Assembly (NCBI GenBank): GCA_964390565.1
Contig: CAYMII010000009.1
Coordinates: forward strand, 1 to 64,000
Source: UBA8529 sp964390565
Lineage (GTDB): Bacteria; Bacteroidota; Bacteroidia; Bacteroidales; Tenuifilaceae
Direction of reading: 5' to 3'
DNA length: 64,000 nucleotides
The notes under the pieces: model-generated
Databases searched by the model: none
The model's input: the letters and a program-made list of their open reading frames with translations, nothing else
What the model was told of the DNA's origin: nothing
Made by a program: the position numbers and the translations under genes
In this document: piece after piece, positions 1-9,606 of the stretch
How the letters are laid out: every line of letters starts with the position of its first letter
Position numbering within the stretch: position 1 is the first letter of the stretch

Positions 1-1794
1 ATTTGAAGTTTGGTATCTTGTACCGTATTCATTATTTATTATTGTAGCATTAATTGCATTAGGTGTGGCATCGTTAACATTATTTTCGCATTTATAATAT
101 GCCGATAGGCCTGTTTCTGAACCTGTTAAGTTTAGATTCATATCGCTTGCTATCTGTGCTTGTGTTCGTGCAGTTGACCATATTGCCATTTCGTCAATTA
201 AGCCTTCATAACTTTCGTAATTTGCAGAATGGTCACGGCCAATATAAAGGTTTACTGACGATGATGTAATATTCCCCGTTGTACTTTTTGATGCTACTAA
301 AACACCTGAAATATAAATGCTTTGGGTTGTACCATTATAAGTGCCGCAAATATGACTCCAACTGTTTATTGGCAGGATACCCGAGGCCGTTTTTACCTCG
401 CTCCAGCTGCCTCCAATATATAACCCAAAGCACAATTGACCCTGACTATTAATATACATTCGATAACCGCCATCAAGTGCCACGTTTTCTTTTTGAAAAA
501 TGCCACCATTATAACGAGCTGGGTTAACCCATGCTTCCAATGTAATTTGGCTGCCTGTAATATTTAAAAGCGCATTATTCCCACAATCGGCATACGATCG
601 ACAACTTTCATATTCCATACAATACGCACCAACTAAGGCATTACCAAATCGCTTAACATCGTTCCATTTTAACAAGAATTTATTTTTCACAATGCTAGCC
701 GTTAAGTTGGTAACATGGTTTTTAGGTGCCGATTTTACCAAACTAATTTGGGCTGTAGATGCATTGATTGTATTATAATTTACTTTATTACTACCATTAG
801 TATAGGCAAATACTTTAAAGTAATAGGTTGTTGATGCTTTGGCGTTTTTCCATCCGCTAAAAAATTGTTTTCCTGCTAACACCTTTACAATTCCCGATCC
901 ATCCGATAAGTCATTGTCCTGAGCTAAAAAGGTACCATCCGTTGGAGTGGTAAATGAATTTGTTTCCGATGCCATTATCACGTACCCATCAGGAATAACC
1001 GTGCCTACTGCATCATTCCATGTTAACATTATATTCTCGGCAGCATTCTGAACTGTTAAGTTTGAACATTGACCGGTTGGCTCAGCCTTAGTTGTAAATG
1101 GGGTGAAAGTATATTTTTGGTTATCGTTTGGCATTCCTGGGAAGTAATGACTTTCAAATTCGGTACTTGCAGTTGCATTTGCATTAAAACTGCTAACAGC
1201 TAAGTAATCGCCTATATTGCTAAAAGCCAATCCTATTGACGCTTGAGCATCATACTGAGTAAAATACTCTTCAACCGTCAAATAATACATCTCAATTTTA
1301 TTTGAGGTTTCATAGAGTTTAACTTGAAAACAAATATCGTTATTGGTATACCAATGAAATGTGCTGTAGTACCATTCAAACGTAAATACCCTATTAGGGG
1401 CTGTTCCTGTTGTAGAGTAACGCTGAGTTGCCTGTGATTTCCATGATATCCCATTGTCATAATACAATGCTCCAATCAATGGTCGTAACGGGGTATTAGC
1501 TAAGTCTCCCTCATTCCAACTCTGAGCCATTGTTGCATTAATGCTGGTATTGAAAGATAGCCACCCATATTTAGATGCAATTACTTGAGAATAATCAACG
1601 CCATTGAAATTAAAATTAAAACCAATATTTATTGGAGTACTTATGGGTGATATATTAATAGCTGTTCCAGCAATTGGGGTATAAGGAGAAGTAGAAGGCG
1701 TAAAAGTGTAATTGCTTTGCGAAAAAGCAGAAAGTTGAAGGGTTATGAGCATCATAAACCCTACACGACGGATGATTGAACTCAATTGTAGCAT
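1..1794 (-). CDS. Secreted LamG-domain surface protein (C-terminus beyond window)
   Basis: An open frame of 598 codons runs from an ATG at 1794 to the window edge with no stop, so the C-terminus is missing. Residues 1-26 form a signal peptide (basic start, hydrophobic core, ending LSAFSQ). About 30-230 is a beta-rich region with FNFNFNGVDYSQ and YGWLSF, seen in Bacteroidota surface proteins. About 240-335 resembles a fibronectin type III domain (AENIMLTWNDAVG, TTYYFKVFAYTNG). About 390-560 is a concanavalin/LamG lectin domain (ITLEAWVNPARYNGGIFQKE, then SWSHICGTYNG and LYIGRDHS, ending in IDEMAIWSTARTQAQIASDM). It is probably a large secreted adhesin or glycan-binding protein. A type IX secretion tail, if present, would lie outside. 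The membrane regulator at 1920-3065 lies just upstream on the same strand, but a -7 box at 1833-1840 suggests a separate promoter. Confidence 0.82.
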   Translation of the reverse strand, partial: MLQLSSIIRRVGFMMLITLQLSAFSQSNYTFTPSTSPYTPIAGTAINISPISTPINIGFNFNFNGVDYSQVIASKYGWLSFNTSINATMAQSWNEGDLANTPLRPLIGALYYDNGISWKSQATQRYSTTGTAPNRVFTFEWYYSTFHWYTNNDICFQVKLYETSNKIEMYYLTVEEYFTQYDAQASIGLAFSNIGDYLAVSSFNANATASTEFESHYFPGMPNDNQKYTFTPFTTKAEPTGQCSNLTVQNAAENIMLTWNDAVGTVIPDGYVIMASETNSFTTPTDGTFLAQDNDLSDGSGIVKVLAGKQFFSGWKNAKASTTYYFKVFAYTNGSNKVNYNTINASTAQISLVKSAPKNHVTNLTASIVKNKFLLKWNDVKRFGNALVGAYCMEYESCRSYADCGNNALLNITGSQITLEAWVNPARYNGGIFQKENVALDGGYRMYINSQGQLCFGLYIGGSWSEVKTASGILPINSWSHICGTYNGTTQSIYISGVLVASKSTTGNITSSSVNLYIGRDHSANYESYEGLIDEMAIWSTARTQAQIASDMNLNLTGSETGLSAYYKCENNVNDATPNAINATIINNEYGTRYQTSN

Positions 1795-1832
1795 ATTATA
1801 AGATGTGATTTGTGCTAATTATTTTAGAATAG

Positions 1833-1840
1833 CAAAAGTA
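1833..1840 (-). promoter_or_regulatory. Putative -7 box (TACTTTTG) for the LamG gene, between 9-bp inverted repeats
   Basis: On the minus strand TACTTTTG matches the Bacteroides -7 consensus TAnnTTTG and lies 39 bp upstream of the ATG at 1794. It sits between the two arms of a perfect 9-bp inverted repeat, AGATGTGAT (1801-1809) and ATCACATCT (1849-1857), which could be operator half-sites or a leader structure. No clear -33 TTTG is seen. Confidence 0.45.
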
Positions 1841-1919
1841 AATCTTGGATCACATCTCCTTTTATCAATACATACAATCTGATTTACAAATCGACAAAAA
1901 CATCATTTTTTGATAAAAA

Positions 1920-3065
1920 CTATGAAGCGGATTTTTTTCTCCAAACTAAAGGCGATTCGCCTGTGATCTGTTTGAATTGACGGCTGAAGTTGGCTTGTTC
2001 GGTATAGCCTACTAATTCTGAAATAATTGCTATAGAATAATCAGGGTTTTCGATGAGTAGGTGTTTGGCATCCTCAATGCGTAATCGATTTATCCAAGCG
2101 TTAAAATTGATGCCTTCTTCACGATTTATAAGATTTGATAAGGTTGTTCGCCCTATGTTGAGCTTGCCTGCAATATCCTCAATGGTTATGCCTGGTTCTC
2201 TGTAATACTTTTGAGATAGAATTTTTTGTTTAAAATGTTCCCAGTCGGTCTTTATTACAATTCTTGGTTGCGATACCGATGCTTCAACTAAAGGCAATTT
2301 TAAAGCAGGTTCAATAATCGTAAAAACTTTGTTGTACTTAATATACTCCTGAGCATAGCCAAAGTAGAAAAAGGCAAAAATTATTGTAGTAATCCAATCG
2401 AATCGTGCTGGGAAGAAATTGGTAATCATTGCAATTACTCCAACTGCCAATGCAGTGTAGTATGCAACTTTTACCCATTCCATTTTTAGTTTTACAACTT
2501 CAGAGAAGTAGTTGAGCAGCTCATCGTTGTATTTTTTTTCCTCAGATATAAATATGATTGTATAGTAGATTAATTGGAAGGCGTAATAAGCCAAAAAGAT
2601 AAGTCGTATCCAGATCGTAGGATTGTCAATATTTAGTGTGACATCTGTTAACGATATGAGTTTGGGATCACCATAAACAATGTTCGAAATAGTATAGCTA
2701 ATTATGAAAAAAGCATATGGACTCAAATGCTTTAAAACGTTTTTGAGTTTTACGAACTGGGGATTTATTAATGTTACTAGGGTAAATGTAAAAAGTAGCG
2801 CTTGAGTTGATGATATAAATATTGCGATGAATGTGAAATATTCTCGTGAGTTATCTGCTAGGTTAAATGCCAAAACGAGGAAGGTGAGAAGCCCCATTAC
2901 AAAGTAGGCACCAGCTAAGACTTTAAGGGATATTTTATAATTTTTTAAATCTTCTTTTTTTGGTATGTGAATCGATAAAAAAGAGGTACCCATTAAAATG
3001 CATACAACAATCAATAAAGCATTTGTTAAGAAATGAAGATTTGATCCTATAAAGGCCATTGACAA
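1920..3065 (-). CDS. AraC-family transcriptional regulator with N-terminal multi-pass membrane domain
   Basis: The protein has 381 residues. About 1-245 contains some seven hydrophobic segments. About 280-378 is an AraC-type double helix-turn-helix: YYREPGITIEDIAGKLNIG, then NFNAWINRLRIEDAKHLL, and the usual closing stretch SELVGYTEQANFSRQFKQ with SPLVWRK. This design, a membrane sensor fused to an AraC domain, recurs in Bacteroidota and implies a DNA-binding regulator held at the inner membrane. The ligand is unknown. It lies upstream of the LamG gene on the same strand with a 125-bp gap, so that gene is an obvious but unproven target. Confidence 0.85.
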   Translation of the reverse strand: MSMAFIGSNLHFLTNALLIVVCILMGTSFLSIHIPKKEDLKNYKISLKVLAGAYFVMGLLTFLVLAFNLADNSREYFTFIAIFISSTQALLFTFTLVTLINPQFVKLKNVLKHLSPYAFFIISYTISNIVYGDPKLISLTDVTLNIDNPTIWIRLIFLAYYAFQLIYYTIIFISEEKKYNDELLNYFSEVVKLKMEWVKVAYYTALAVGVIAMITNFFPARFDWITTIIFAFFYFGYAQEYIKYNKVFTIIEPALKLPLVEASVSQPRIVIKTDWEHFKQKILSQKYYREPGITIEDIAGKLNIGRTTLSNLINREEGINFNAWINRLRIEDAKHLLIENPDYSIAIISELVGYTEQANFSRQFKQITGESPLVWRKKSAS

Positions 3066-3350
3066 AGTATTTGTTTACCAGCAACTAAAGTAATGAAGAA
3101 AACCTTTGCTAGCAACGATTGTAGCGTGTATTTTTCTTCCAAAAAATGGGTATTATTTGTTTGATAATTAGTTTTTTGTGCAGATATATGTTTGATTTTG
3201 TTTTTGTTTACCTATAGTTGATGGGTGAAAAGACATCGTTTTTATCAATTTTTAGTGTCAGTTTGTACGATTTGATAAAGAAAGTTTGGTGTTTGGTGGC
3301 GTTCTTTGCTATACTGTTAAGTGTTCCTTTACTGATTTAATAACAAACTG

Positions 3351-5204
3351 ATGAAAACGTTCATTTACTGGTGTTTAAGTTTGTGTCTTTTTGCGCAAGC
3401 GACCTATAAACCGACCTTTGGGCAATCGATTACTATTCCAGAGGTTTACAATGCTTATCCTGAGAGCAAAAAGATTTCTTTGTTTATCGAAGATTTTACT
3501 AATAATAAAAATGGGTGGTATTTAGGAATCAAAGAGAATGTTTGGTTTCAGAACCTGCAGGATGGAACGCTCTTTTTCCAGTCGCTCGAAGATGTTGCTA
3601 AGGAGGATTTTAAGGAGGTCTTCATTGATCAAAATAAGGATTTTGAAATTGAACTAAAAATTCGTCTCGACAAAGGGATTCAGAACAAGTTCAATGGTTT
3701 ACAATGGGGGAAGTCCGCAACAGAGGCAAAGCAATTCGATTTTTTCTTTAACGGACAAGGGCAATTCACCATCGATAAGTTTGTTGGTGGCACATTTACC
3801 GACTTTGTTCCCACTAAAGCGACAAAACTCATTAATAATTATACTTATAACACATTAACTGTTCGAAAGGTAGGGTCGAAGTATTACTTCTTCATTAATC
3901 AGGAGTTAGTTCATTCAATGCTTTTCGAGCCATTTTTTGGCAATGGTATTGGGTTTCAGGTTGCTGAGAAGTCATCAACCCAAATCGATTACCTAAAAGT
4001 TTGGCAACTTACAACAGGTGCTGAAGCTCAACTTCCTAAACTGGCCATCACAAGCGAGAAGTTTTCTTCAGCATCTGGTTTAATTGCCGCAGGCCAATCA
4101 GTTAAGTTGAATTTTAAAATAGCTAATAAATCCTCAGAAGATGCTAATAATGTGAAGTTGCTATATACTTTACCTTCAAATATTCTCTTGCTAGAGAGCG
4201 AAACGAATTTGCAGTTAAAGGCTGGGGCACAGCGCGATGTTGAGTTAGTTTTTTACGTAAATAAGGGCGTTGATCTAAAGAGCATTGATATCAAACTAAA
4301 AGTTGAGGGAGCGCAGCTTGATGGACAAGACGAAAAGACCTTTACCATTGCATTGAACCAGCAAGTGGAAACTGGCGATGTTCAAAATGTCCAAGACTTT
4401 GCTTTGATGCGTGGTAGCAACGATCCGCTTAAAGGGTTAAAGGCAGCAAAAGCCATTCAGGAGGTGTCAGTAGGTCGTTACTTTGCATTAATTATTGGAA
4501 TTGATAGCTATTCGGGCGAATGGAAGCCTCTAAAAAATGCGGTTAATGATGCAAAAGCAGTTTCTGAAAAGTTGACAAGCAACTACGAGTTCCAATCCAT
4601 AAGAGCCCTTTACAACGAGCAGGCTACTCGCGCAAATATCCTTAAGGAATACGAGTGGCTGATGGCAAATGTGCGTGAGAACGATAACCTGTTGATTTTC
4701 TATTCGGGCCATGGCGATTATAACGAAGCATTACAGCGTGGCTACTGGGTTCCTGTTGATGCAACCAGTGGCTCAGTGTCGGGGTTAATTTCAAATACTG
4801 ATATTAGGGATTTCCTCAGTGGAATTAAATCCAAGCACACATTCCTAATTGCCGATGCCTGCTTTAGCGGCGATATCTTTAGAGGAAAAACCTTAACAAT
4901 TCCTTACGAGAACTCATTCAAGTATTATAACCAGATCTACTCAAAACCTTCTCGTACTGCGTTAACATCTGGTGGAGTTGAACCTGTTATGGATGGTGGT
5001 AAAGATGGTCACTCAGTGTTTACCTACTATCTGCTCAAATCGCTTACCAACAATCAAAACCAGTTCTTTGATGCTAGCCAGCTTTACAACGATCTTAAAG
5101 TAGCGGTTATCAATAATTCCAATCAAACGCCTGGGTTTAGCCCAATAGTTAACACTGGTGATGAGGGCGGACAGTTTATCTTTATAAAAAAACAAAATCA
5201 GTAG
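3351..5204 (+). CDS. Exported caspase-like (peptidase C14) protein
   Basis: The protein has 617 residues. Residues 1-24 form a signal peptide, placing it in the periplasm or outside. About 40-225 is a beta-sandwich resembling LamG/DUF1080 domains (GNGIGFQVAEKSSTQIDYLKVW). About 235-340 looks CARDB-like, the family of adhesion-type beta domains. About 370-615 is a caspase-hemoglobinase fold: YFALIIGIDSY opens it, the catalytic His is H454 in IFYSGHGDY, and the catalytic Cys is C504 in IADACFSGD. Both residues of the dyad are present, so proteolysis is plausible. The next gene, a PP2C-type sensor, starts 6 bp after the stop, so the two are probably co-transcribed. The substrate cannot be inferred. 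The region 3066-3350 upstream holds no gene. Confidence 0.88.
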   Translation: MKTFIYWCLSLCLFAQATYKPTFGQSITIPEVYNAYPESKKISLFIEDFTNNKNGWYLGIKENVWFQNLQDGTLFFQSLEDVAKEDFKEVFIDQNKDFEIELKIRLDKGIQNKFNGLQWGKSATEAKQFDFFFNGQGQFTIDKFVGGTFTDFVPTKATKLINNYTYNTLTVRKVGSKYYFFINQELVHSMLFEPFFGNGIGFQVAEKSSTQIDYLKVWQLTTGAEAQLPKLAITSEKFSSASGLIAAGQSVKLNFKIANKSSEDANNVKLLYTLPSNILLLESETNLQLKAGAQRDVELVFYVNKGVDLKSIDIKLKVEGAQLDGQDEKTFTIALNQQVETGDVQNVQDFALMRGSNDPLKGLKAAKAIQEVSVGRYFALIIGIDSYSGEWKPLKNAVNDAKAVSEKLTSNYEFQSIRALYNEQATRANILKEYEWLMANVRENDNLLIFYSGHGDYNEALQRGYWVPVDATSGSVSGLISNTDIRDFLSGIKSKHTFLIADACFSGDIFRGKTLTIPYENSFKYYNQIYSKPSRTALTSGGVEPVMDGGKDGHSVFTYYLLKSLTNNQNQFFDASQLYNDLKVAVINNSNQTPGFSPIVNTGDEGGQFIFIKKQNQ

Positions 5205-5210
5205 GAATTT

Positions 5211-8200
5211 GTGAGACATCTTAGGGTATCCGCTTTATTCATAGTTTGTTTACTGTTTGGTTTAAAATCAAGCGGTCAGCTATATAATTTCACCAACTAT
5301 AGCCTCGAGCAAGGATTGCCTCAATCCTCGGTGTATTCAATATTTCAGGACTCGCGAGGTTATTTGTGGCTTGGAACCGAAAGCGGAGTTGCCCGTTTTG
5401 ATGGATTGCATTTCACTGTTTTTGATCGAACTTCAGGTTTACCTGGCAATACCGTTCGAAGCATTATTGAACTTGCCAATGGCGATATTTGGGTGGGAAC
5501 CGACATGGGCATTGCCATTTACAATGGCTCTTCGTGGAGGCAGATAACATCCAAGGATGGATTGAAAGGATCGGCTGTTATGAAGTTAGCAATCGATTCG
5601 AAAGGTCGAGTTTGGTCAGCATCTAATGATGATGGGGTTAATATTATCACCATTGAAAACGATTCAGTTTCAATTGAAAATCTAAATAAAGATAGAGGCC
5701 TTTCGGCAAATTTTGTTTTTGATATTCTCCATACATCCAAGGGACAAACTATGCTTGCCCTATTTGGTGGGATAAATACTGTTACCCAAATTGAAGGGAA
5801 GTACATAGTTTATGATATTCAGGACTCAGTGCTTTTACCATCCAATCTAATTACAAGTATCGATCAGGATAAATCGGGGAATATTTGGTGTGGTACTTAC
5901 GATGCTGGAGCATTTAAACTTATTAAGAAACACGGTGCTTACAGCGTAGAACCAATTCAAAGCAAACAGGGTTTATCCGATACTCGTATTTGGGATGTTT
6001 ACTGTGATACATCAGGAGATATCTGGTTCGGTTCAAACGATAATGGATTGTATCGATTGAGTAACGGAAAGATGCAAAATATATCCCTAAATAACGGATT
6101 GCCCGGGAGTATGGTTCTTAGCATATTTAAGGATAGAAACCGTAATCTTTGGTTTGGGTCAATTAATAAAGGCTTTTCGCTATTTAGGGGTTTTCAACTA
6201 ATTCATTATTCAAGAGAAGATGGATTGCCCGGAACTTCAATATTGGCAGTTCGTGAAGGAGGAAATCAATCGTTATGGGTTGGAGGCGATGGGAAGGGCT
6301 TAGCCCAACTATCATTCATTCAGGATAAACTTAATTCTAAGTTTTTTGCGAAGGGCAGTGGCTTTGTGAGCAAAGAGGTTAGGTCTCTTGATATTAGCTC
6401 CAATGGGGATTTACTTATAGGTACTCAAAGCGATGGACTTGCAATTATGCAAAATGGAATCTTTAGGTATTTTCCGGAAGATGAATTGCTTAACGATAAT
6501 ATCAACTGTGTGATTTGGAGCAAGTATGGGTCGATTTATGCTGGAACAGATTTAGGATACAACGAAATAAAAGAGAATAAAATACATGCTATTACCGAAG
6601 ATCTAGGGTTGATAAACCCCGAGGTTCAAACTGTTATCTCAGATTCAAAGGGTAATATTTGGATGGGTACAATGGGTGGTCTCGTTAAATTCCATCCTGT
6701 TACTGGTAATTATAGAGATTTTAATCAAGAAGAAGGATTATTCGATTTGAGTATTCATGCTTTGGCAGTAGATAAAAACGATCAGATTTACATCGGCACG
6801 ACAAATGGCATATACAGGTTTGATGAGAAGCAAGATACAATTGTATCGATAGTTAATGCCGGGCTAACGTCTAAAACGATTAATTCACTGTTATTCTACA
6901 ACGATACAACTCTGATTGCGGGGACAAACCTTGGGTTTAATAAAATCTTCTTCGATAAATCATTGAGCATACCTAAAAGGATTTTATCGTATGACAAAAC
7001 TAACGGCTTTAAGTTTATCGAAACCAATCAGAATGCCATTTGTAAGGATTCTAAGGGTAGCGTATGGTTTGGAACAGTAAATGGATTAACTCGCTATCAA
7101 CCCGAACTTGAGGATACGATTGCAGAAACTCCAGTTGTTCATATTACAGGAATACGACTTTCGTTTGAGCCTGTCGATTGGAAAGCCAAAGGCCTAAAGG
7201 TATTGGGGTGGAGTAATATTCCACAAAATCTTACTTTGAAATACTATCAAAATCACATCACCTTTGATTTTGATGGATTAAATCTTCGAAACCCTGAAAA
7301 GGTTCGGTATCGTTATAAACTTGAACCAAACGATAACTCTTGGTCTCCATCAATTAGCAACAATAATGTTACTTTTCCGGGGTTGAACAATGGAAATTAT
7401 ACATTCAAATTATGCGCAAGCAACGATGGAATTCATTGGTCGGAGCCTATTGCTTATCAACTTATAATAACACCTCCGTTTTGGAAAACAATCTGGTTTT
7501 ACCTTGTTCTTTTGGCTCTCGTGGTAACAGGACTAATCATCTATATTCGCTATCGCGAACAGAAATTGAAGCGCGAGAAGGAATATCTTGAGCAGGTTGT
7601 AAAAGAGCGTACAGCCGAGGTTGTGGCTCAAAAGGATTGCATAGAGCAGCAGCATAAAATTGTAACTCATCAAAAGGAGGAGATTACGGCAAGTATTACC
7701 TATGCTCGACGAATTCAGCAGGCTGTGCTGCCCGGTGTTGAGGTGTTGAGCGAGAATACTGCCGATAGTTTTGTGCTATTTAAGCCTCGCGACATTGTAA
7801 GTGGCGACTTCTATTGGATTGGTAAAAGTGGCAACCTGCTAATCGTTACCGCTGCCGACTGCACAGGTCATGGCGTTCCCGGTGCATTTATGAGCATGCT
7901 GGGCATTAGTTTTATGAATAAGATTATTAAGGAGCAAAAGATTGAGATGCCCAACGAGGTGCTTGGCCAAATGCGTAATAACGTTATAACATCTCTTAAG
8001 CAGGGCAATTACGAGGGCACCACAAAGGATGGTATGGATATGGCTCTTTGTGTAATCAATCTCGATACCCTAATGATGACCTTTGCTGGCGCTTATAATC
8101 CAGCAGTGATTGTCTCCAATGGCGAAGCGCAGGAACTAAAGGCCGATCGTATGCCCGTTGGGCTTCATATGGTAATGGACGATTTTACTACAGTCAACTA

Positions 8201-8450
8201 TCAGCTTAAGAAAGGCGATTGTGTTTACCTTTTCTCCGATGGATATCAAGATCAGATGGGCGGTCCAACCAACAGGAAGTTTATGCGCAAAAATTTACGT
8301 GAACTTCTTGAGTCAATTCATAGCAAACCATTCTGCGAACAAAAAGAAATTCTCGACAATACAGTCGAGAATTGGCGACGCGATCCAGCGTTACCTGATG
8401 GAGAGGTTGATCAAATGGATGATATTCTTGTGCTTGGGTTTACTGTTTAG
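5211..8450 (+). CDS. Beta-propeller/Y_Y_Y sensor with cytoplasmic SpoIIE-type PP2C phosphatase
   Basis: The protein has 1079 residues and starts at GTG; no nearby ATG preserves the signal peptide (RHLRVSALFIVCLLFGL). About 30-650 contains many Reg_prop repeats of the type GYLWLGTESGVARFDG and GDIWVGTDMG, forming one or two seven-bladed propellers. A Y_Y_Y domain follows at about 680-752 (YRYKLEPNDNSWS). A single membrane helix lies at about 758-782, then a coiled coil to about 845. PP2C motifs follow: FKPRDIVSGDFYWI, TAADCTGHGVPGAFMSMLG and LFSDGYQDQMGG, including the metal-binding aspartates. The expected topology is a periplasmic sensor with a cytoplasmic serine/threonine phosphatase, acting on an anti-sigma antagonist or similar target. 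It follows the caspase gene by 6 bp. Its end overlaps the convergent threonine aldolase by 11 bp. Confidence 0.93.
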   Translation: MRHLRVSALFIVCLLFGLKSSGQLYNFTNYSLEQGLPQSSVYSIFQDSRGYLWLGTESGVARFDGLHFTVFDRTSGLPGNTVRSIIELANGDIWVGTDMGIAIYNGSSWRQITSKDGLKGSAVMKLAIDSKGRVWSASNDDGVNIITIENDSVSIENLNKDRGLSANFVFDILHTSKGQTMLALFGGINTVTQIEGKYIVYDIQDSVLLPSNLITSIDQDKSGNIWCGTYDAGAFKLIKKHGAYSVEPIQSKQGLSDTRIWDVYCDTSGDIWFGSNDNGLYRLSNGKMQNISLNNGLPGSMVLSIFKDRNRNLWFGSINKGFSLFRGFQLIHYSREDGLPGTSILAVREGGNQSLWVGGDGKGLAQLSFIQDKLNSKFFAKGSGFVSKEVRSLDISSNGDLLIGTQSDGLAIMQNGIFRYFPEDELLNDNINCVIWSKYGSIYAGTDLGYNEIKENKIHAITEDLGLINPEVQTVISDSKGNIWMGTMGGLVKFHPVTGNYRDFNQEEGLFDLSIHALAVDKNDQIYIGTTNGIYRFDEKQDTIVSIVNAGLTSKTINSLLFYNDTTLIAGTNLGFNKIFFDKSLSIPKRILSYDKTNGFKFIETNQNAICKDSKGSVWFGTVNGLTRYQPELEDTIAETPVVHITGIRLSFEPVDWKAKGLKVLGWSNIPQNLTLKYYQNHITFDFDGLNLRNPEKVRYRYKLEPNDNSWSPSISNNNVTFPGLNNGNYTFKLCASNDGIHWSEPIAYQLIITPPFWKTIWFYLVLLALVVTGLIIYIRYREQKLKREKEYLEQVVKERTAEVVAQKDCIEQQHKIVTHQKEEITASITYARRIQQAVLPGVEVLSENTADSFVLFKPRDIVSGDFYWIGKSGNLLIVTAADCTGHGVPGAFMSMLGISFMNKIIKEQKIEMPNEVLGQMRNNVITSLKQGNYEGTTKDGMDMALCVINLDTLMMTFAGAYNPAVIVSNGEAQELKADRMPVGLHMVMDDFTTVNYQLKKGDCVYLFSDGYQDQMGGPTNRKFMRKNLRELLESIHSKPFCEQKEILDNTVENWRRDPALPDGEVDQMDDILVLGFTV

Positions 8451-9477
8451 TAAAATTGCTTTGAATAGTCTTAGTCAACTCGTTTAGCATATCATCAGTA
8501 AAATCCAAATGTGTTACCATCCGAATTGTCTGTGGACCAAAAACAGAGCAAAGAATATTCTTCTCTTTTAGTGTTTTGATGAATTCCTTATCGGGTAATG
8601 ATTTGCTTAGTTTAAATACGATGATGTTTGTTTGTACTGGGCTTACCTCTTCAATATACGATTGCTTTAAAAGTACTTCTGCTATTGCCTTTGCTCGTTT
8701 ATGATCATCTTTTAGCCTTGCTATATTATTTTCGAGTGCATATAATCCTGCGGCTGCCATAAAACCTGCTTGGCGCATGGCTCCGCCAAACGCTTTGCGA
8801 GTTCTCCGAGCCTCGTTAATAAAATCTTGAGTTCCTAGAAGAACTGAGCCAACTGGTGCCCCAAGTCCTTTGGATAGGCAAATTGAGATAGAGTCGAATA
8901 GTTCTCCATACTGTTTAGGGGTCTCACCCGTTTCAACTAAAGCATTGAATAGTCTTGCACCATCCATATGGAACTTTAGGTTGTGCTTATCGGTAACTTC
9001 CTTAATCTTCTTTATCTCGTTTATATCCCAAATGCTGCCACCCGCTTTATTTACGGTATTTTCAATCTCCGCCATTTTGGTTCGTGCAGCGTGAATATCG
9101 TTTGGATTGCTGATATTTTCTAGCACATCGTTGGCAGTAAACCTTCCTCTATCGCCAAAAAGCAAACGAACCGATGCCATCGAGTTGCGAGCAATTCCTC
9201 CTCCTTCATAGTTATAAATATGAGCCATCCTGTCGCAGATAACCTCATCGCCGGGTTTGACGTGAACGTTAATGGCAATCTGGTTGGTCATTGTGCCCGA
9301 AGGGCAGTATAGCGCAGCCTCTTTACCAAACATCCCCGCGAGTTTCCGTTCCAATGCATTAACGGTTGGATCTTCGCCGTAAACATCATCGCCAACTGGT
9401 GCCGACATCATTGCTTGAAGCATTCCTGATGTTGGTTTTGTAACTGTATCGCTGCGTAGGTCTATGATTTGGTTCAT
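8440..9477 (-). CDS. ltaE: Low-specificity L-threonine aldolase
   Basis: The 345-residue protein is a PLP enzyme of fold type I that splits L-threonine (and allo-threonine) into glycine and acetaldehyde in the cytoplasm. The family start LRSDTVTKPT is at residues 7-16, followed by VYGEDPTVNALE, the cofactor aspartate region FHMDGARLFNA, and the Schiff-base lysine in SICLSKGLGAPVGS. Length matches the family (about 335-350). Its 3' end overlaps the convergent sensor gene by 11 bp. Upstream it is divergent from prfB, separated by 129 bp. Confidence 0.93.
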   Translation of the reverse strand: MNQIIDLRSDTVTKPTSGMLQAMMSAPVGDDVYGEDPTVNALERKLAGMFGKEAALYCPSGTMTNQIAINVHVKPGDEVICDRMAHIYNYEGGGIARNSMASVRLLFGDRGRFTANDVLENISNPNDIHAARTKMAEIENTVNKAGGSIWDINEIKKIKEVTDKHNLKFHMDGARLFNALVETGETPKQYGELFDSISICLSKGLGAPVGSVLLGTQDFINEARRTRKAFGGAMRQAGFMAAAGLYALENNIARLKDDHKRAKAIAEVLLKQSYIEEVSPVQTNIIVFKLSKSLPDKEFIKTLKEKNILCSVFGPQTIRMVTHLDFTDDMLNELTKTIQSNFTKQ

Positions 9478-9582
9478 ATTTATTAGGTTTTGAATTTTGA
9501 TTCCTGTTTTTTGAAATATCTATTATGACTAAAGATAATCCAAATGGTTTCATCTATGATGAAAACCTTTGAGCCTTTTTAC

Positions 9583-9590
9583 TACTTTTG
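9583..9590 (+). promoter_or_regulatory. Putative -7 box for prfB
   Basis: TACTTTTG matches TAnnTTTG and lies 17 bp before the prfB ATG at 9607, implying a very short leader. No well-spaced -33 TTTG is seen. Confidence 0.4.
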
Positions 9591-9606
9591 TGAAAACTAC
9601 CAATTG

